Shown here: positions 14,825-22,351 of the stretch, one piece after another
Numbering within the stretch: the first letter of the stretch is position 1
Layout: the number at the start of each line of letters is the position of its first letter
NCBI RefSeq assembly: GCF_005768555.2
Contig: NZ_VCHX02000096.1
Coordinates: 1-36,965, forward strand
Source of the DNA: Streptomyces sporangiiformans
GTDB taxonomy: Bacteria; Actinomycetota; Actinomycetes; Streptomycetales; Streptomycetaceae
Direction: 5' to 3'
Length of the DNA stretch: 36,965 nucleotides
Position numbers and translations under genes: made by a program
The notes under the pieces: model-generated
What the model was told of the DNA's origin: nothing
Seen by the model: the letters and a program-made list of their open reading frames with translations, nothing else
Databases searched by the model: none

Positions 14825-16070
14825 CGTGATTCCGGGCCGGGTAGGCGGCCGGGATCGACGCGGTCGACGAGGTAGATCATGGTGGCTTCGGGGTCCATGC
14901 CGAACGCGGTGGCGACGAGTTTGGGGGCCATGGTGTTGACCAGGTCGAGCAGGCGAGTCCAGCGGATCAGGCGCGGCGGGAAGCCGCAGGCATCCAGAAC
15001 GTGGCTGAGATAGGCGGTGGATGCCGGTCCCCGGCCGGACTTCGTCTGGCCGGGGACCATCACGTGGGGATTTTCGGTCCGCTGGGCTTCGCGGTGAGCC
15101 AGGCAGCGTTCCAGCACTGCCCATGACGCTGGGTCCAGGGGGACCCCGGATGCGGGCGGTCGCCGAGCCGAGCGGTCCTCACCTGTAGGTCCAGATCATC
15201 GCTCTGCAGCATCTTGACCTCGCGACTTGAGGCGCCGTGCAACAGCGCGAGCATGCCCAGCAAAGCCTCGTGGGGGTGAACGGCCGGACCGGTGGTCCAG
15301 CGGCGGAACAGGATGCGTTGCTGGTCGAGTGTCAGCGTCGCTCCGGTGAAGCCGCTCGGTCCTTGGGAGGACAGACCGCAGGTGGGATCCACCAGCACAA
15401 TCTTCCGTGAGCGGGCGAAGCAGAAGAACTGTCCGAGCACGACCAGCCGACGTTTTCGGGCCTTGGGTGCTCAGCGCCCAGTCCTGCTTGCCGCGTTCGC
15501 CGGTGAGGAAGCGGGCGAGGTCACGCATGATGGCCAGTGCCGCCTCGACGGTCGCGTCGCTGCGAGGCCGTGTTCCGTTCCGGCGGGCCCGCTCGCGCGA
15601 GCGCATCGTGAAAGCGGCGAACACATCCATCGCTGGCCGCAGGGTCTCGGGGACGGCGTCGATGCGGCGCTGTCGGCGGCCGGCCGCAAGCCCCTCGCCC
15701 TGATCGGTGGCCATGGCCATGCCGTGACCGGTGAAGAAGGTTTCCAGTGCGCGGGCGACGGAGCCCATCGAGCGTCCGGAACGACGAGAGCGTTCGAGCA
15801 GAGCCTGCGGGCGGTTGGGCTGCTCGTCCAAGAGAAGTCGTCCCAGGGAACTGATCATCGTGCATGCGCGGCTGACGCAGTACTTGGCGGCGAGGTCGGC
15901 GGCGAAGTTCCGCAGCCAGTCCGCGGGTTCGGCGAGTTCGGCGATCAGGTTCTCGGCCCGGACGAAGGGCCGGTCGGGGTGACGCTGCCAGCAAGCTGAG
16001 CGCAGTCCCAACTCGGCATGCCGTCGCACGCGGCCGCATTCGCCGCAGAAAGACGGGCATCGAGGAACCG
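14821..16070 (-). pseudogene. Site-specific integrase (tyrosine recombinase) with frameshifts
   Basis: One long integrase gene is spread over three frames. The 5' part (about 16070-15440) has a possible zinc knuckle (CPSFCGECG, then CWQRHPDRPF) and a helical core-binding domain. The middle (15440-15150) contains LLHGASSREVKMLQSDDLDL with the candidate catalytic Arg. The 3' part (15117-14821) has GRGPASTAYLSHVLDACGFP, AFGMDPEATMIYLVDRVDP and the end. Breaks lie near 15440 and 15150. Proteins of this layout are common in actinobacterial mobile elements. It is probably inactive. Confidence 0.8.
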
Positions 16071-16160
16071 ATTGCCTGGCCGCCTGCCATCGCTGCGGCC
16101 CTGACCTGCATCAAGAAGCGCACAGAAGCAGCTCCGACTCGGCAGGGGAAGGCCTCATAG
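16068..16160 (+). pseudogene. Transposase C-terminal scrap (IS5-like)
   Basis: A 30-codon frame reads PAIAAALTCIKKRTEAAP and stops at TAG 16158-16160. The AALTC-KK ending is the C-terminal signature of IS5/IS427-group transposases, also seen in the two IS5 sequences nearby. Only the tail remains. Confidence 0.3.
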
Positions 16161-16251
16161 GGGCCAACAAAGAACACCGGACGGACACAATACGATTCGG
16201 AACAGGGGATAATTTCAGCCATTACCACCAAAGCTTCTTTACATCGAGGCC

Positions 16252-17135
16252 TTAGAGGTTGTCTCACGTGGCAAGTTTCGCGAGCTTCTTGTTAGCAGGT
16301 CAGGGCGGCGGCCAGGCCGAGGAAGGGGAGGAAGTGCGAGCCCTTTCGTTCGTATCGGACGGTGAGGCGGCGGTAGCCGAAGAGCCAAGCGATCGACCGT
16401 TCGATCTTCCAGCGGTGCCGACCGAGGCGTTCGCCTGACTCGATGCCGGGCCGCGCGATGCGCGCGACGAGCCCGCGCTCGCGCAGCCAGGTCAGGTGTT
16501 CGGCGGAGAAGTACGCCTTGTCCGCGCGGAGTTTGACGGGTCGGCGCCGCCGTGGTCCCCGGCGGGACCGGACGGCGGGTATGCCGCGGATGAGCGGCTT
16601 GAGGGCGAGGCTGTCGTGCATGGTCGCGCCGGACACAGCGACGGCAAGCGGGATGCCCTGGGCATCGGACAGCACGTGCAGCTTGCTGCCATTCTTGCCG
16701 CGATCGACCGGGTTCGGCCCGGTCAGCGATCCCCCCTTTTGGCGCGAACGGAGGCCGCGTCGACGATCGTTCGAGGTCCAGTCCCACCTCGCCGCGGGCC
16801 CCGAGCTCGTCCAGCACCGCCCGGTGCAGCCGACGCCACAGGCCGGCCTCGGTCCATACCGTGAAGCGGCGATGCGCGGTGGCGGGCGACGTGCGGAACG
16901 TCGGCGGGCAGATGCCGCCAGGCACAGCCGCTGGTCAGCGCGTACACCACTGCCGTGAACACAGCCCGCTCGTCACAACGGAGCGGTCCCACCACCTTGC
17001 GGACGAGCAGCGAACGACGGCAGCAACGGGGCGGCCAGCTCCCAGAGTTCATCAGGAACCAGACGCTTCGACAGATCAGCACACACGACCGGCAGCATGC
17101 CGCACGAACATCAAGTCACGTGAGACAACCTCTAA
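16252..17135 (-). mobile_element. IS5 family (IS427 group) insertion sequence
   Basis: About 880 bp bounded by perfect 19-bp inverted repeats TTAGAGGTTGTCTCACGTG (16252-16270) and its reverse complement (17117-17135). If TA is the target duplication, the element runs 16255-17132. Size, ends and the two-frame transposase fit IS427-group elements. The right end abuts a DUF664 gene and supplies its stop codon. Confidence 0.85.
16292..17082 (-). pseudogene. IS5 family transposase, frameshifted
   Basis: The front part reads VPDELWELAAPLL and DERAVFTAVVYALTSGCAWRH, then FTVWTEAGLWRRLHRAVLDE, the candidate Asp in TIVDAASVRAKRG, LRADKAYFSAEH (Asp), and ERLGRHRWKIERSIAWLFGY (Glu). More than the single programmed frameshift of the group is needed to join these, with breaks near 17000, 16890 and 16740. 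An extra A after the codons for ALTC creates an early TAA at the end. Probably inactive by itself. Confidence 0.75.
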
Positions 17136-17716
17136 GCCTTGATTGGTGCGGCCGACCTGGCGGCCTGCTCGATCTTCGCGCAGTAGGCTGCACGGGCTTC
17201 CTCGTCGATCTGCTTCTCGAGTTCGGCGCGCAACCCGGTCCGGCCGTCGAGGCCCTCGCGCAGGATATCGGCGTGCCCGGCATGCCGGATGGACTCGCCG
17301 AGGACATGGACCATGATGGCGAACAGGTTCGTGTCGGCATAAGGCTCCGGCCACCACGGCACGTGGCCGGGGGCGTCGAGGGGAAGCTCGTTGATCGTCG
17401 CGTCCGAGTGTTCCCACGTGCGCCGGTACAACCCGATGATCTGATCGCGGGTCTCGTCCTCGGTCGCCCACAGATCGCTGCCGTTGGAGTCCTGCCACCG
17501 GGACAGCGGTTCCGGGGAAGGGCGGTCGAAGACCTCGCCGAAGTACCTGGCCTCGACGGTGGCCACGTGTTTGACCAGGCCGAGGAGGTTGGTCCCGGTC
17601 GCTGTCAAAGGCCGCCGGGCGTCGTATTCGGACAAGCCGTCGAGTTTCCAGAGCAGCGCCTTGCGGTCCCGCCGCAGTCTCCCGTGCAGGTTGTCTTTCG
17701 CGAATTCATCGATCAT
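17132..17716 (-). CDS. DinB/DUF664 family protein
   Basis: 194 residues of the DinB four-helix fold (DUF664 branch): MIDEFAKDNLHGRLRRDRKA, TGTNLLGLVKHVATVEARYF, PWWPEPYADTNLFAIMVHVL and IRHAGHADILREGLDG. The conserved histidines (in LVKHVA and VHVL/RHAGHAD) are those that bind a metal in this fold. Many relatives are thiol-dependent transferases, often using mycothiol in actinobacteria. ATG 17716 starts the family's conserved region; ATG 17734 is an alternative with no better ribosome site. The IS5 end provides the final TAG, so the original C-terminus may have been longer. Confidence 0.85.
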   Translation of the reverse strand: MIDEFAKDNLHGRLRRDRKALLWKLDGLSEYDARRPLTATGTNLLGLVKHVATVEARYFGEVFDRPSPEPLSRWQDSNGSDLWATEDETRDQIIGLYRRTWEHSDATINELPLDAPGHVPWWPEPYADTNLFAIMVHVLGESIRHAGHADILREGLDGRTGLRAELEKQIDEEARAAYCAKIEQAARSAAPIKA

Positions 17717-17740
17717 CCGGCATGAGCCTGCCATGGGCTG

Positions 17741-17862
17741 CTCGTGGTCTCAAGATCCCGTACGTGGTCCGCAACGACTCGCAGAGCCGAGGCCTGGCCA
17801 TGGCCGCCGCCCTGACCTGCTACAAGAAGCTCGCGAAACATGCCACGTGAGACAACCTCTAA
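17741..17862 (+). mobile_element. IS5-family 3' end relic with terminal repeat
   Basis: Frame ending GLAMAAALTCYKKLAKHAT, the C-terminus of an IS5/IS427 transposase. It is followed by the same 19-bp terminal repeat (17844-17862) found at both ends of the element at 16252. Its orientation is opposite to the full copy, so the DUF664 gene lies between outward-facing 3' ends. IS1380 copy 1 begins within its last bases. Confidence 0.7.
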
Positions 17863-19526
17863 CCTCGCGCTTTCATGAAGCGGGCTGTCCGACGGGTGGT
17901 CAGGTAAGCGAAAAGTGCTTCTGACCAGCAAGAATGAGGATTGTCGAGGTCCTGGTTCCTGCTCCAGCCGGAGGCGCTTCTCAGGTGAAGAAGAGTATCG
18001 GATTCTACCCGCGTGTGCGCGTCGAGGGCGGTGGCCGCGGGGTGGTCTCACAGGCCGGGGCGGTGCTGCTGGTCGAGACGGTCCGCAAGTCCGGGCTGGA
18101 CGGTGCGATATCGGCGGCACTGACGCCGTGGCGCAAGCCGCGGGCCGTGCACGATCCGGGGAAGATCTTGCTGGACGTGGCCCTTGCCGTCGCGCTGGGC
18201 GGGGACTGCCTTGCGGATGTCGGGATGCTGCGGGCCGAGCCGGCTGTGTTCGGGCCGGTCGCCTCCGACCCGACGGTCTCCCGCCTCATCGACACCCTTG
18301 CCGCGGCCGGGCCGAAGGCCCTTCACGCGATACGGGCCGCTCGGGCCGAAGCACGCGAACATGTCTGGAACGTGGCCACGAACGCGGCCCCGGACGCCGG
18401 AGGCCAGGTGATCGTGGACCTGGACGGGGTGCTCGTGCTGGCTCACTCCGAAAAGCAGGACGCCACCGCGACTTGGAAGAAGACCTTCGGACACCATCCC
18501 CTGATGGGGTTCGTCGATCACGGAAGCGGTGGGAGCGGGGAGCCGGTGGCCGGCCTGCTCAGGCCCGGCAACGCAGGCAGCAACACCGCCGCCGACCACA
18601 TCACCACGGCCCAACTCGCCCTGGCCCAACTGCCGAAGAAGTACCGGCGCGGACGCCAGACGCTGATCCGTACCGACTCCGGCGGTGGCACCCACGAGTT
18701 CGTCGCCTGGCTCGCCCGGCGGGGCAGGCGGCTGTCGTACTCGGTCGGCATGACCATCACCGACGCCGTCCACCAGGCCGTCCTCAAGGTCCCGCCCACC
18801 GCGTGGACGGTGGCCGTCGAGCCGGGCGGCGAGATCCGCGACGGCGCCCGGGTCGCCGAACTCGACGGCGATCTCCTCAAGGGCTGGCCCAAGGGGATGC
18901 GGCTGATCATCCGCAAGGAACGCCCACACCCCGGCGCGCAGTTGCGCTTCACCGATGCCGACGGCCTGCGGCTCACCGCGTTCGCCACCAACACCACCGG
19001 CGTCCCGATCGCCGCACTCGAACTGCGGCACCGCCAGCGGGCACGCGCCGAGGACCGCATCCGCAACGCCCGCGCCACCGGCCTGCGCAACCTGCCCCTG
19101 CACGACACCGCACAAAACCAGATCTGGCTGGAGATCGTCCAGCTCGCCCTCGACCTGCTGGCCTGGATGCCCATGCTCGCTCTGACCGGCAAAACCCGCA
19201 GGTGGGAGCCCCGTCGACTCCGGCTCCGCCTCTCCTCCGCCGCCGCCCAGATCGTCACGACCGCCCGCCGCCGGCACCTAAGATTCGCACACCACTGGCC
19301 CTGGACCGAGGTGATCACCGACGCCCTGGCACGGCTCGAAACCCTCCCGAACCCCGGCTGACCAGCACGCTCCCGTCCCTGCCAGCAGCACCACCCGAGC
19401 CGGATCCGTGGAACCCGGCGCTCACCCGACGCGACAGCCGGGCCATCAGCCTGGCCACCAACAGCCCGAACAACCGAAACGGCCCGCCGAAGAAACCGAC
19501 GGACCGTCACGAAAGATCGACGTTAG
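17859..19526 (+). mobile_element. IS1380 family insertion sequence, copy 1 (intact)
   Basis: About 1.67 kb with imperfect terminal inverted repeats: left CTAACCTCGCGCTTTCATGA, right (reverse complement) CTAACGTCGATCTTTCGTGA. One intact transposase gene. The same IS recurs at 23583 in the same direction. Confidence 0.85.
17985..19361 (+). CDS. IS1380 family transposase
   Basis: 458 residues, DDE transposase of the IS1380 family. Readable features are the conserved start (VKKSIGFYPRVRVEGGG), VIVDLDGVLVLAHSEKQDA (candidate first Asp), LIRTDSGGGTHEFVAWL (second Asp) and the late AQNQIWLEIVQLALDLLAWM (Glu region). GTG 17985 is chosen because GGAGGC lies about 10 bases upstream and the start matches copy 2; an in-frame ATG at 17934 lies too close to the IS end. 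The frame is complete, so this copy could supply transposase for both copies. Confidence 0.92.
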   Translation: MKKSIGFYPRVRVEGGGRGVVSQAGAVLLVETVRKSGLDGAISAALTPWRKPRAVHDPGKILLDVALAVALGGDCLADVGMLRAEPAVFGPVASDPTVSRLIDTLAAAGPKALHAIRAARAEAREHVWNVATNAAPDAGGQVIVDLDGVLVLAHSEKQDATATWKKTFGHHPLMGFVDHGSGGSGEPVAGLLRPGNAGSNTAADHITTAQLALAQLPKKYRRGRQTLIRTDSGGGTHEFVAWLARRGRRLSYSVGMTITDAVHQAVLKVPPTAWTVAVEPGGEIRDGARVAELDGDLLKGWPKGMRLIIRKERPHPGAQLRFTDADGLRLTAFATNTTGVPIAALELRHRQRARAEDRIRNARATGLRNLPLHDTAQNQIWLEIVQLALDLLAWMPMLALTGKTRRWEPRRLRLRLSSAAAQIVTTARRRHLRFAHHWPWTEVITDALARLETLPNPG

Positions 19527-19661
19527 TGGCTTGGAAGTGCTGGTTGGACGCGGCCGCTTTCTGCCGTATTCCGGTCCCGTCCCTTCAGTGGCTTCCCGAC
19601 CACCTGATCCGTGGACCGAGATCAACACTCGACATGTGGATCGAACCGTTGTTTTGCGTCA

Positions 19662-19691
19662 GGTGGGGGCGCCGTTGCCGACGCCCCCACC
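19662..19691 (-). terminator. Terminator of the MFS transporter gene
   Basis: Perfect 10-bp stem GGTGGGGGCG/CGCCCCCACC with a 10-nt loop, 3 bases beyond the minus-strand MFS stop. Positions 19527-19661 contain no gene that I can support. Confidence 0.75.
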
Positions 19692-19694
19692 GAC

Positions 19695-21110
19695 TCAGCT
19701 GGAGATGTCTTCCAGGACGGTTTGGCGGGTTTCGGGAAGGAACAGGATGGCCACGACCGATCCGGTCACGAAGAGCACGGCGCTGGCGGCGAACACAACG
19801 CTGGGGCCCTGGGCGGCGATGACCAGTGGCACGACGACGGGTCCGAAGATGGATCCGAGGCGTCCGGCGGCGGTGGAGCTGCCCATTCCGATGGCCCGGG
19901 CACGGGTGGGGAACAGCTCCGGGGTGTAGGCGAAGATCGAGGAGAACATCCCGAAGAAGAGGAACTGCAGGACCGACCCGGAGATGATCAGCTCGGTGAC
20001 GCCGGAGGCGTTGCCGTAGACGAACGCTGCTGCGGCCGAGGACAGGGAGAAGCCGACTAGGCAGAACTTGCGGCCGATCCGTTCGAGAAGCCAGGCGGCG
20101 GTAAGGAACCCGGGGATGCCCCACAGGGCCATGAGGACGATGTAGCCGACGGACTCGACCATGTCGTAGCCGGCGTCGGTGAGGAGCTTGCCGATCCAGG
20201 TGGTGAGGCCGTAGTAGCCGCCGAGCAGGCAGAACCACATCGTCCAGCTGGCCAGGGTCCGCTTGCGGTAGCCGTCGGTGAACAGCGCCCGCAGCCCGGC
20301 CTGCTGGCCGGTCGTGTCGCGGTCGTCGATCGGTCCGGGGTCGGGCAGGGGACGACCGAAAGCGGCTTCGGTCTTGCGTTCGACGTGCTCGAGGGTGGCG
20401 ATAGCGTCGGCGTGGTGGCCGCGGGAGACCTGCCAGCGGGGGGATTCGGGCAGGTTACGGCGCACGATGAGCGCGACGACGGCGAGCAGGGCCTGGGCGA
20501 GGAAGAAGCCGCGCCAGCCCAGGGTCGTTGACAGCAGCACGAACGATCCGATGCCGGCGAGGATGAATCCGATGGGCCAGGTGCCCTCCATCAGCGCGAC
20601 GTAGCGGCCGCGCCTGGCCGACGGCATGAACTCCGACAGCAGGGCGGCGGCGACGGGGAATTCCGCGCCCATGCCGATGCCCAGCAGCAATCGGAACGCG
20701 GCGAGGCTGGCGAAGTCCCAGGACAGCGCGAGCAACACGCTGGCCGAGCCCCAGATGATGATGCTGTACTTGAATACCTTGAGCCGGCCGAACCGGTCGG
20801 CCAGGACGCCGGCGCCGACGGCGCCGATGAACATGCCGGCGAAGGTGGCACTGCCCACGAGGCCGGCCTGCAGCTCGGTCAGCCCGAACTCGGCGCTGAT
20901 CGGGGCGAGCAGGTGCGTCAGGGCGCCGAGGTCGATCGAGTCGAACAGCCACGCGGTGGCGATGATCAGGAACAGGCTGCGCTGGTAGCTGGTCCAGGGC
21001 AGTCGTTCGAGCCGGGCGGCGACTTCACCGGCGCTGATGCGGCCGCTGGGTCGGGTCTGCAGGGATGAGGAGTCCAAGGCGGGCTGCCCTTCGGATTCGA
21101 TGAACGTCAC
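19695..21110 (-). CDS. MFS transporter (metabolite:H+ symporter type)
   Basis: 471 residues with about 12 hydrophobic segments in the inner membrane. The MFS signature between TM2 and TM3 is GVLADRFGRLKVFKY, and the repeat motif in the second half is WLLERIGRKF. The N-terminal tail and the loop before TM7 are hydrophilic. It resembles the organic acid/niacin-like porters rather than multidrug pumps, so import of a carbon or sulfur compound is plausible (inference). GTG 21110 lies inside a CGTCACC-N9-GGTGACG operator, and a second operator lies 46 bp upstream. It is bracketed by IS1380 copies and sits beside the CGNR regulator. Confidence 0.9.
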   Translation of the reverse strand: MTFIESEGQPALDSSSLQTRPSGRISAGEVAARLERLPWTSYQRSLFLIIATAWLFDSIDLGALTHLLAPISAEFGLTELQAGLVGSATFAGMFIGAVGAGVLADRFGRLKVFKYSIIIWGSASVLLALSWDFASLAAFRLLLGIGMGAEFPVAAALLSEFMPSARRGRYVALMEGTWPIGFILAGIGSFVLLSTTLGWRGFFLAQALLAVVALIVRRNLPESPRWQVSRGHHADAIATLEHVERKTEAAFGRPLPDPGPIDDRDTTGQQAGLRALFTDGYRKRTLASWTMWFCLLGGYYGLTTWIGKLLTDAGYDMVESVGYIVLMALWGIPGFLTAAWLLERIGRKFCLVGFSLSSAAAAFVYGNASGVTELIISGSVLQFLFFGMFSSIFAYTPELFPTRARAIGMGSSTAAGRLGSIFGPVVVPLVIAAQGPSVVFAASAVLFVTGSVVAILFLPETRQTVLEDISS

Positions 21111-21127
21111 CTCTCTAAGTGGTGACG
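21105..21127. promoter_or_regulatory. Operator copy 1, at the MFS start codon
   Basis: Perfect CGTCACC-N9-GGTGACG (spacer TCTCTAAGT). The GTG start of the MFS gene is part of the left arm. One of four copies of the motif in the IS1380-bounded cargo. Confidence 0.75.
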
Positions 21128-21150
21128 CATCGGATAGTCGAAGCGAGACG

Positions 21151-21173
21151 CGTCACTTGTCAAGGGGGTGACG
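21151..21173. promoter_or_regulatory. Operator copy 2, over the MFS -35 box
   Basis: CGTCACT-N9-GGTGACG. Read on the minus strand the spacer is CCCTTGACA and contains the consensus -35 hexamer TTGACA (21163-21158). The -10 is weak (GACTAT, about 18 bp downstream). A repressor here would directly mask the promoter. Confidence 0.75.
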
Positions 21174-21243
21174 GTCTCAACCGCGCAAAGGACCCCGTCA
21201 CATGGACGACGTCAAGCGGGGCCGGCGTTGGTCGTGAGACGAC

Positions 21244-21798
21244 TCAGGAGGCGGCCGCAGCGTCGGTGCGGCGTTTGCGCGCCCGGTAGGCGGCGGCCTT
21301 GACGCGGTTGCCGCACTCGTCCATGCCACACCAGGTACGGCGGGCTCCGCGGGAATGATCGAGATAGATGCGGGTGCAGGCGGGGCGGCCGCATTCCTTC
21401 ATGTGAGCCTCGCGGTCGGCGAGGACGGCGACGGCGTCGCGGGCCAGTTCGGCCAGGACAGCGTCAATGTTGCCGGTCCGACGGATTCCGGTGTCGCTGA
21501 GCTGCACAGTCAGGCCCGCGCCTCGGGCGAGGTCGTTGACGGCGTCGAGAGCTCGGCGGTCGAACCCGCGCCCGGCGAGCCGGTCGGTGGCGAGCTGGTA
21601 GACCGCTTCGCGCAGGCTGATGGCCTGCCGGAACGCGTTCTGGGTGACGCTGACTTCGCCGGGCAGGTCGGTGGAGGCGTCGAGCCAGCGCTCCAGGTCG
21701 GCCGGCCCGGCCAGCAGCTCTTCCGGTTCGGTCCGGCGCCACTTCAGCGTGCCCGCCAGATCCAGTGCCGCACTTCCGCTCACGAACGTGAATCCCAC
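21244..21798 (-). CDS. CGNR zinc finger (ABATE domain) transcriptional regulator
   Basis: 184 residues. The N-terminal ABATE domain (about 1-125, with SGSAALDLAGTL and a helical core) probably senses a ligand. The C-terminal CGNR zinc finger has Cys136, Cys141, Cys157 and Cys162, ending in the name-giving CGNR (162-165) and a basic tail that binds DNA. GTG 21798 matches the family start and lies within operator copy 3, as the MFS start lies within copy 1. It lies between the MFS gene and the divergent DinB/MalY operon. It is therefore the natural candidate for binding all four operators (inference). Confidence 0.88.
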   Translation of the reverse strand: MGFTFVSGSAALDLAGTLKWRRTEPEELLAGPADLERWLDASTDLPGEVSVTQNAFRQAISLREAVYQLATDRLAGRGFDRRALDAVNDLARGAGLTVQLSDTGIRRTGNIDAVLAELARDAVAVLADREAHMKECGRPACTRIYLDHSRGARRTWCGMDECGNRVKAAAYRARKRRTDAAAAS

Positions 21799-21820
21799 GT
21801 CACCATCTTGACAGGTGACA
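21798..21820. promoter_or_regulatory. Operator copy 3, at the CGNR start codon
   Basis: CGTCACC-N9-GGTGACA, spacer ATCTTGACA. On the plus strand the spacer holds the -35 TTGACA (21808-21813) of the DinB/MalY operon; on the minus strand the left arm holds the CGNR GTG start. Confidence 0.75.
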
Positions 21821-21836
21821 CCGAGCCGTGCAAGCT
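21808..21836 (+). promoter_or_regulatory. Promoter of the DinB-MalY operon
   Basis: -35 TTGACA (21808-21813), 17-bp spacer, weak -10 CAAGCT (21831-21836). The -35 lies in operator 3, and operator 4 covers the likely start point. GGAG at 21864-21867 serves the ATG at 21872. Confidence 0.5.
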
Positions 21837-21837
21837 T

Positions 21838-21860
21838 CGTCACCGTCTGAACTGGTGACG
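21838..21860. promoter_or_regulatory. Operator copy 4, near the DinB transcript start
   Basis: Perfect CGTCACC-N9-GGTGACG (spacer GTCTGAACT), 40 bp from copy 3. Confidence 0.75.
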
Positions 21861-21871
21861 ATTGGAGTGGC

Positions 21872-22351
21872 ATGCTCAGCCGCGAGGACTACCTGTACTT
21901 CACCGATCGCGCGCTCGACGGGATGGCCGCGATCGTGGTCGAGCTCGGCGACGAGCGCGCGAACCGGGCCGCCTACCCCGGCGCGAACTCGCCGTACGCG
22001 CTGCTGCACCACTGCCTGTGCGTGATCGAGACCTGGGTCGGCGGATTCGTCCGCGGCCGTCCGATCGACCGCGACCGCGACGCCGAGTTCACCGCCGCCG
22101 GCCCGGTCGAGCTGCTCGTCGAGCGTTGCGCGACCGTGCGCGCCCAGATGCACACCGACGTCGCCGACACGCACCCCGAGCAGTTCCTGCTCCAAGAGCC
22201 CCCCGCGGACTTCCTCGGCCCGCCCACCCGCCTCACCCAGGGCGGCGCGCTGCAGCACGTGTTCGAAGAACTCGCCCAGCACCACGGTCAGATGGAGACC
22301 CTGCGCGACGTCCTCGCCGCCGCGCCCGACCAGCCACTGGAGACCGCATGA
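21872..22351 (+). CDS. DinB-fold protein, probable thiol-dependent enzyme
   Basis: 159 residues of the DinB/YfiT four-helix fold. Likely metal-binding histidines are His46/47 (ALLHHCL), His129 (LQHVFEEL) and His137/138 (QHHGQMETLRD), the usual triad. In actinobacteria this fold includes mycothiol-dependent transferases and isomerases. ATG 21872 has GGAG 4-7 bases upstream. Its stop overlaps the next gene's start (ATGA), so it is translationally coupled to the MalY-type lyase. It is a different branch from the DUF664 protein at 17132. Confidence 0.82.
   Translation: MLSREDYLYFTDRALDGMAAIVVELGDERANRAAYPGANSPYALLHHCLCVIETWVGGFVRGRPIDRDRDAEFTAAGPVELLVERCATVRAQMHTDVADTHPEQFLLQEPPADFLGPPTRLTQGGALQHVFEELAQHHGQMETLRDVLAAAPDQPLETA

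Noticed and set aside
17915..19822. 635-codon frame over IS1380 copy 1
   Set aside because: Mostly Arg/Pro/His text in the +1 frame of the intact transposase; no domain is visible.
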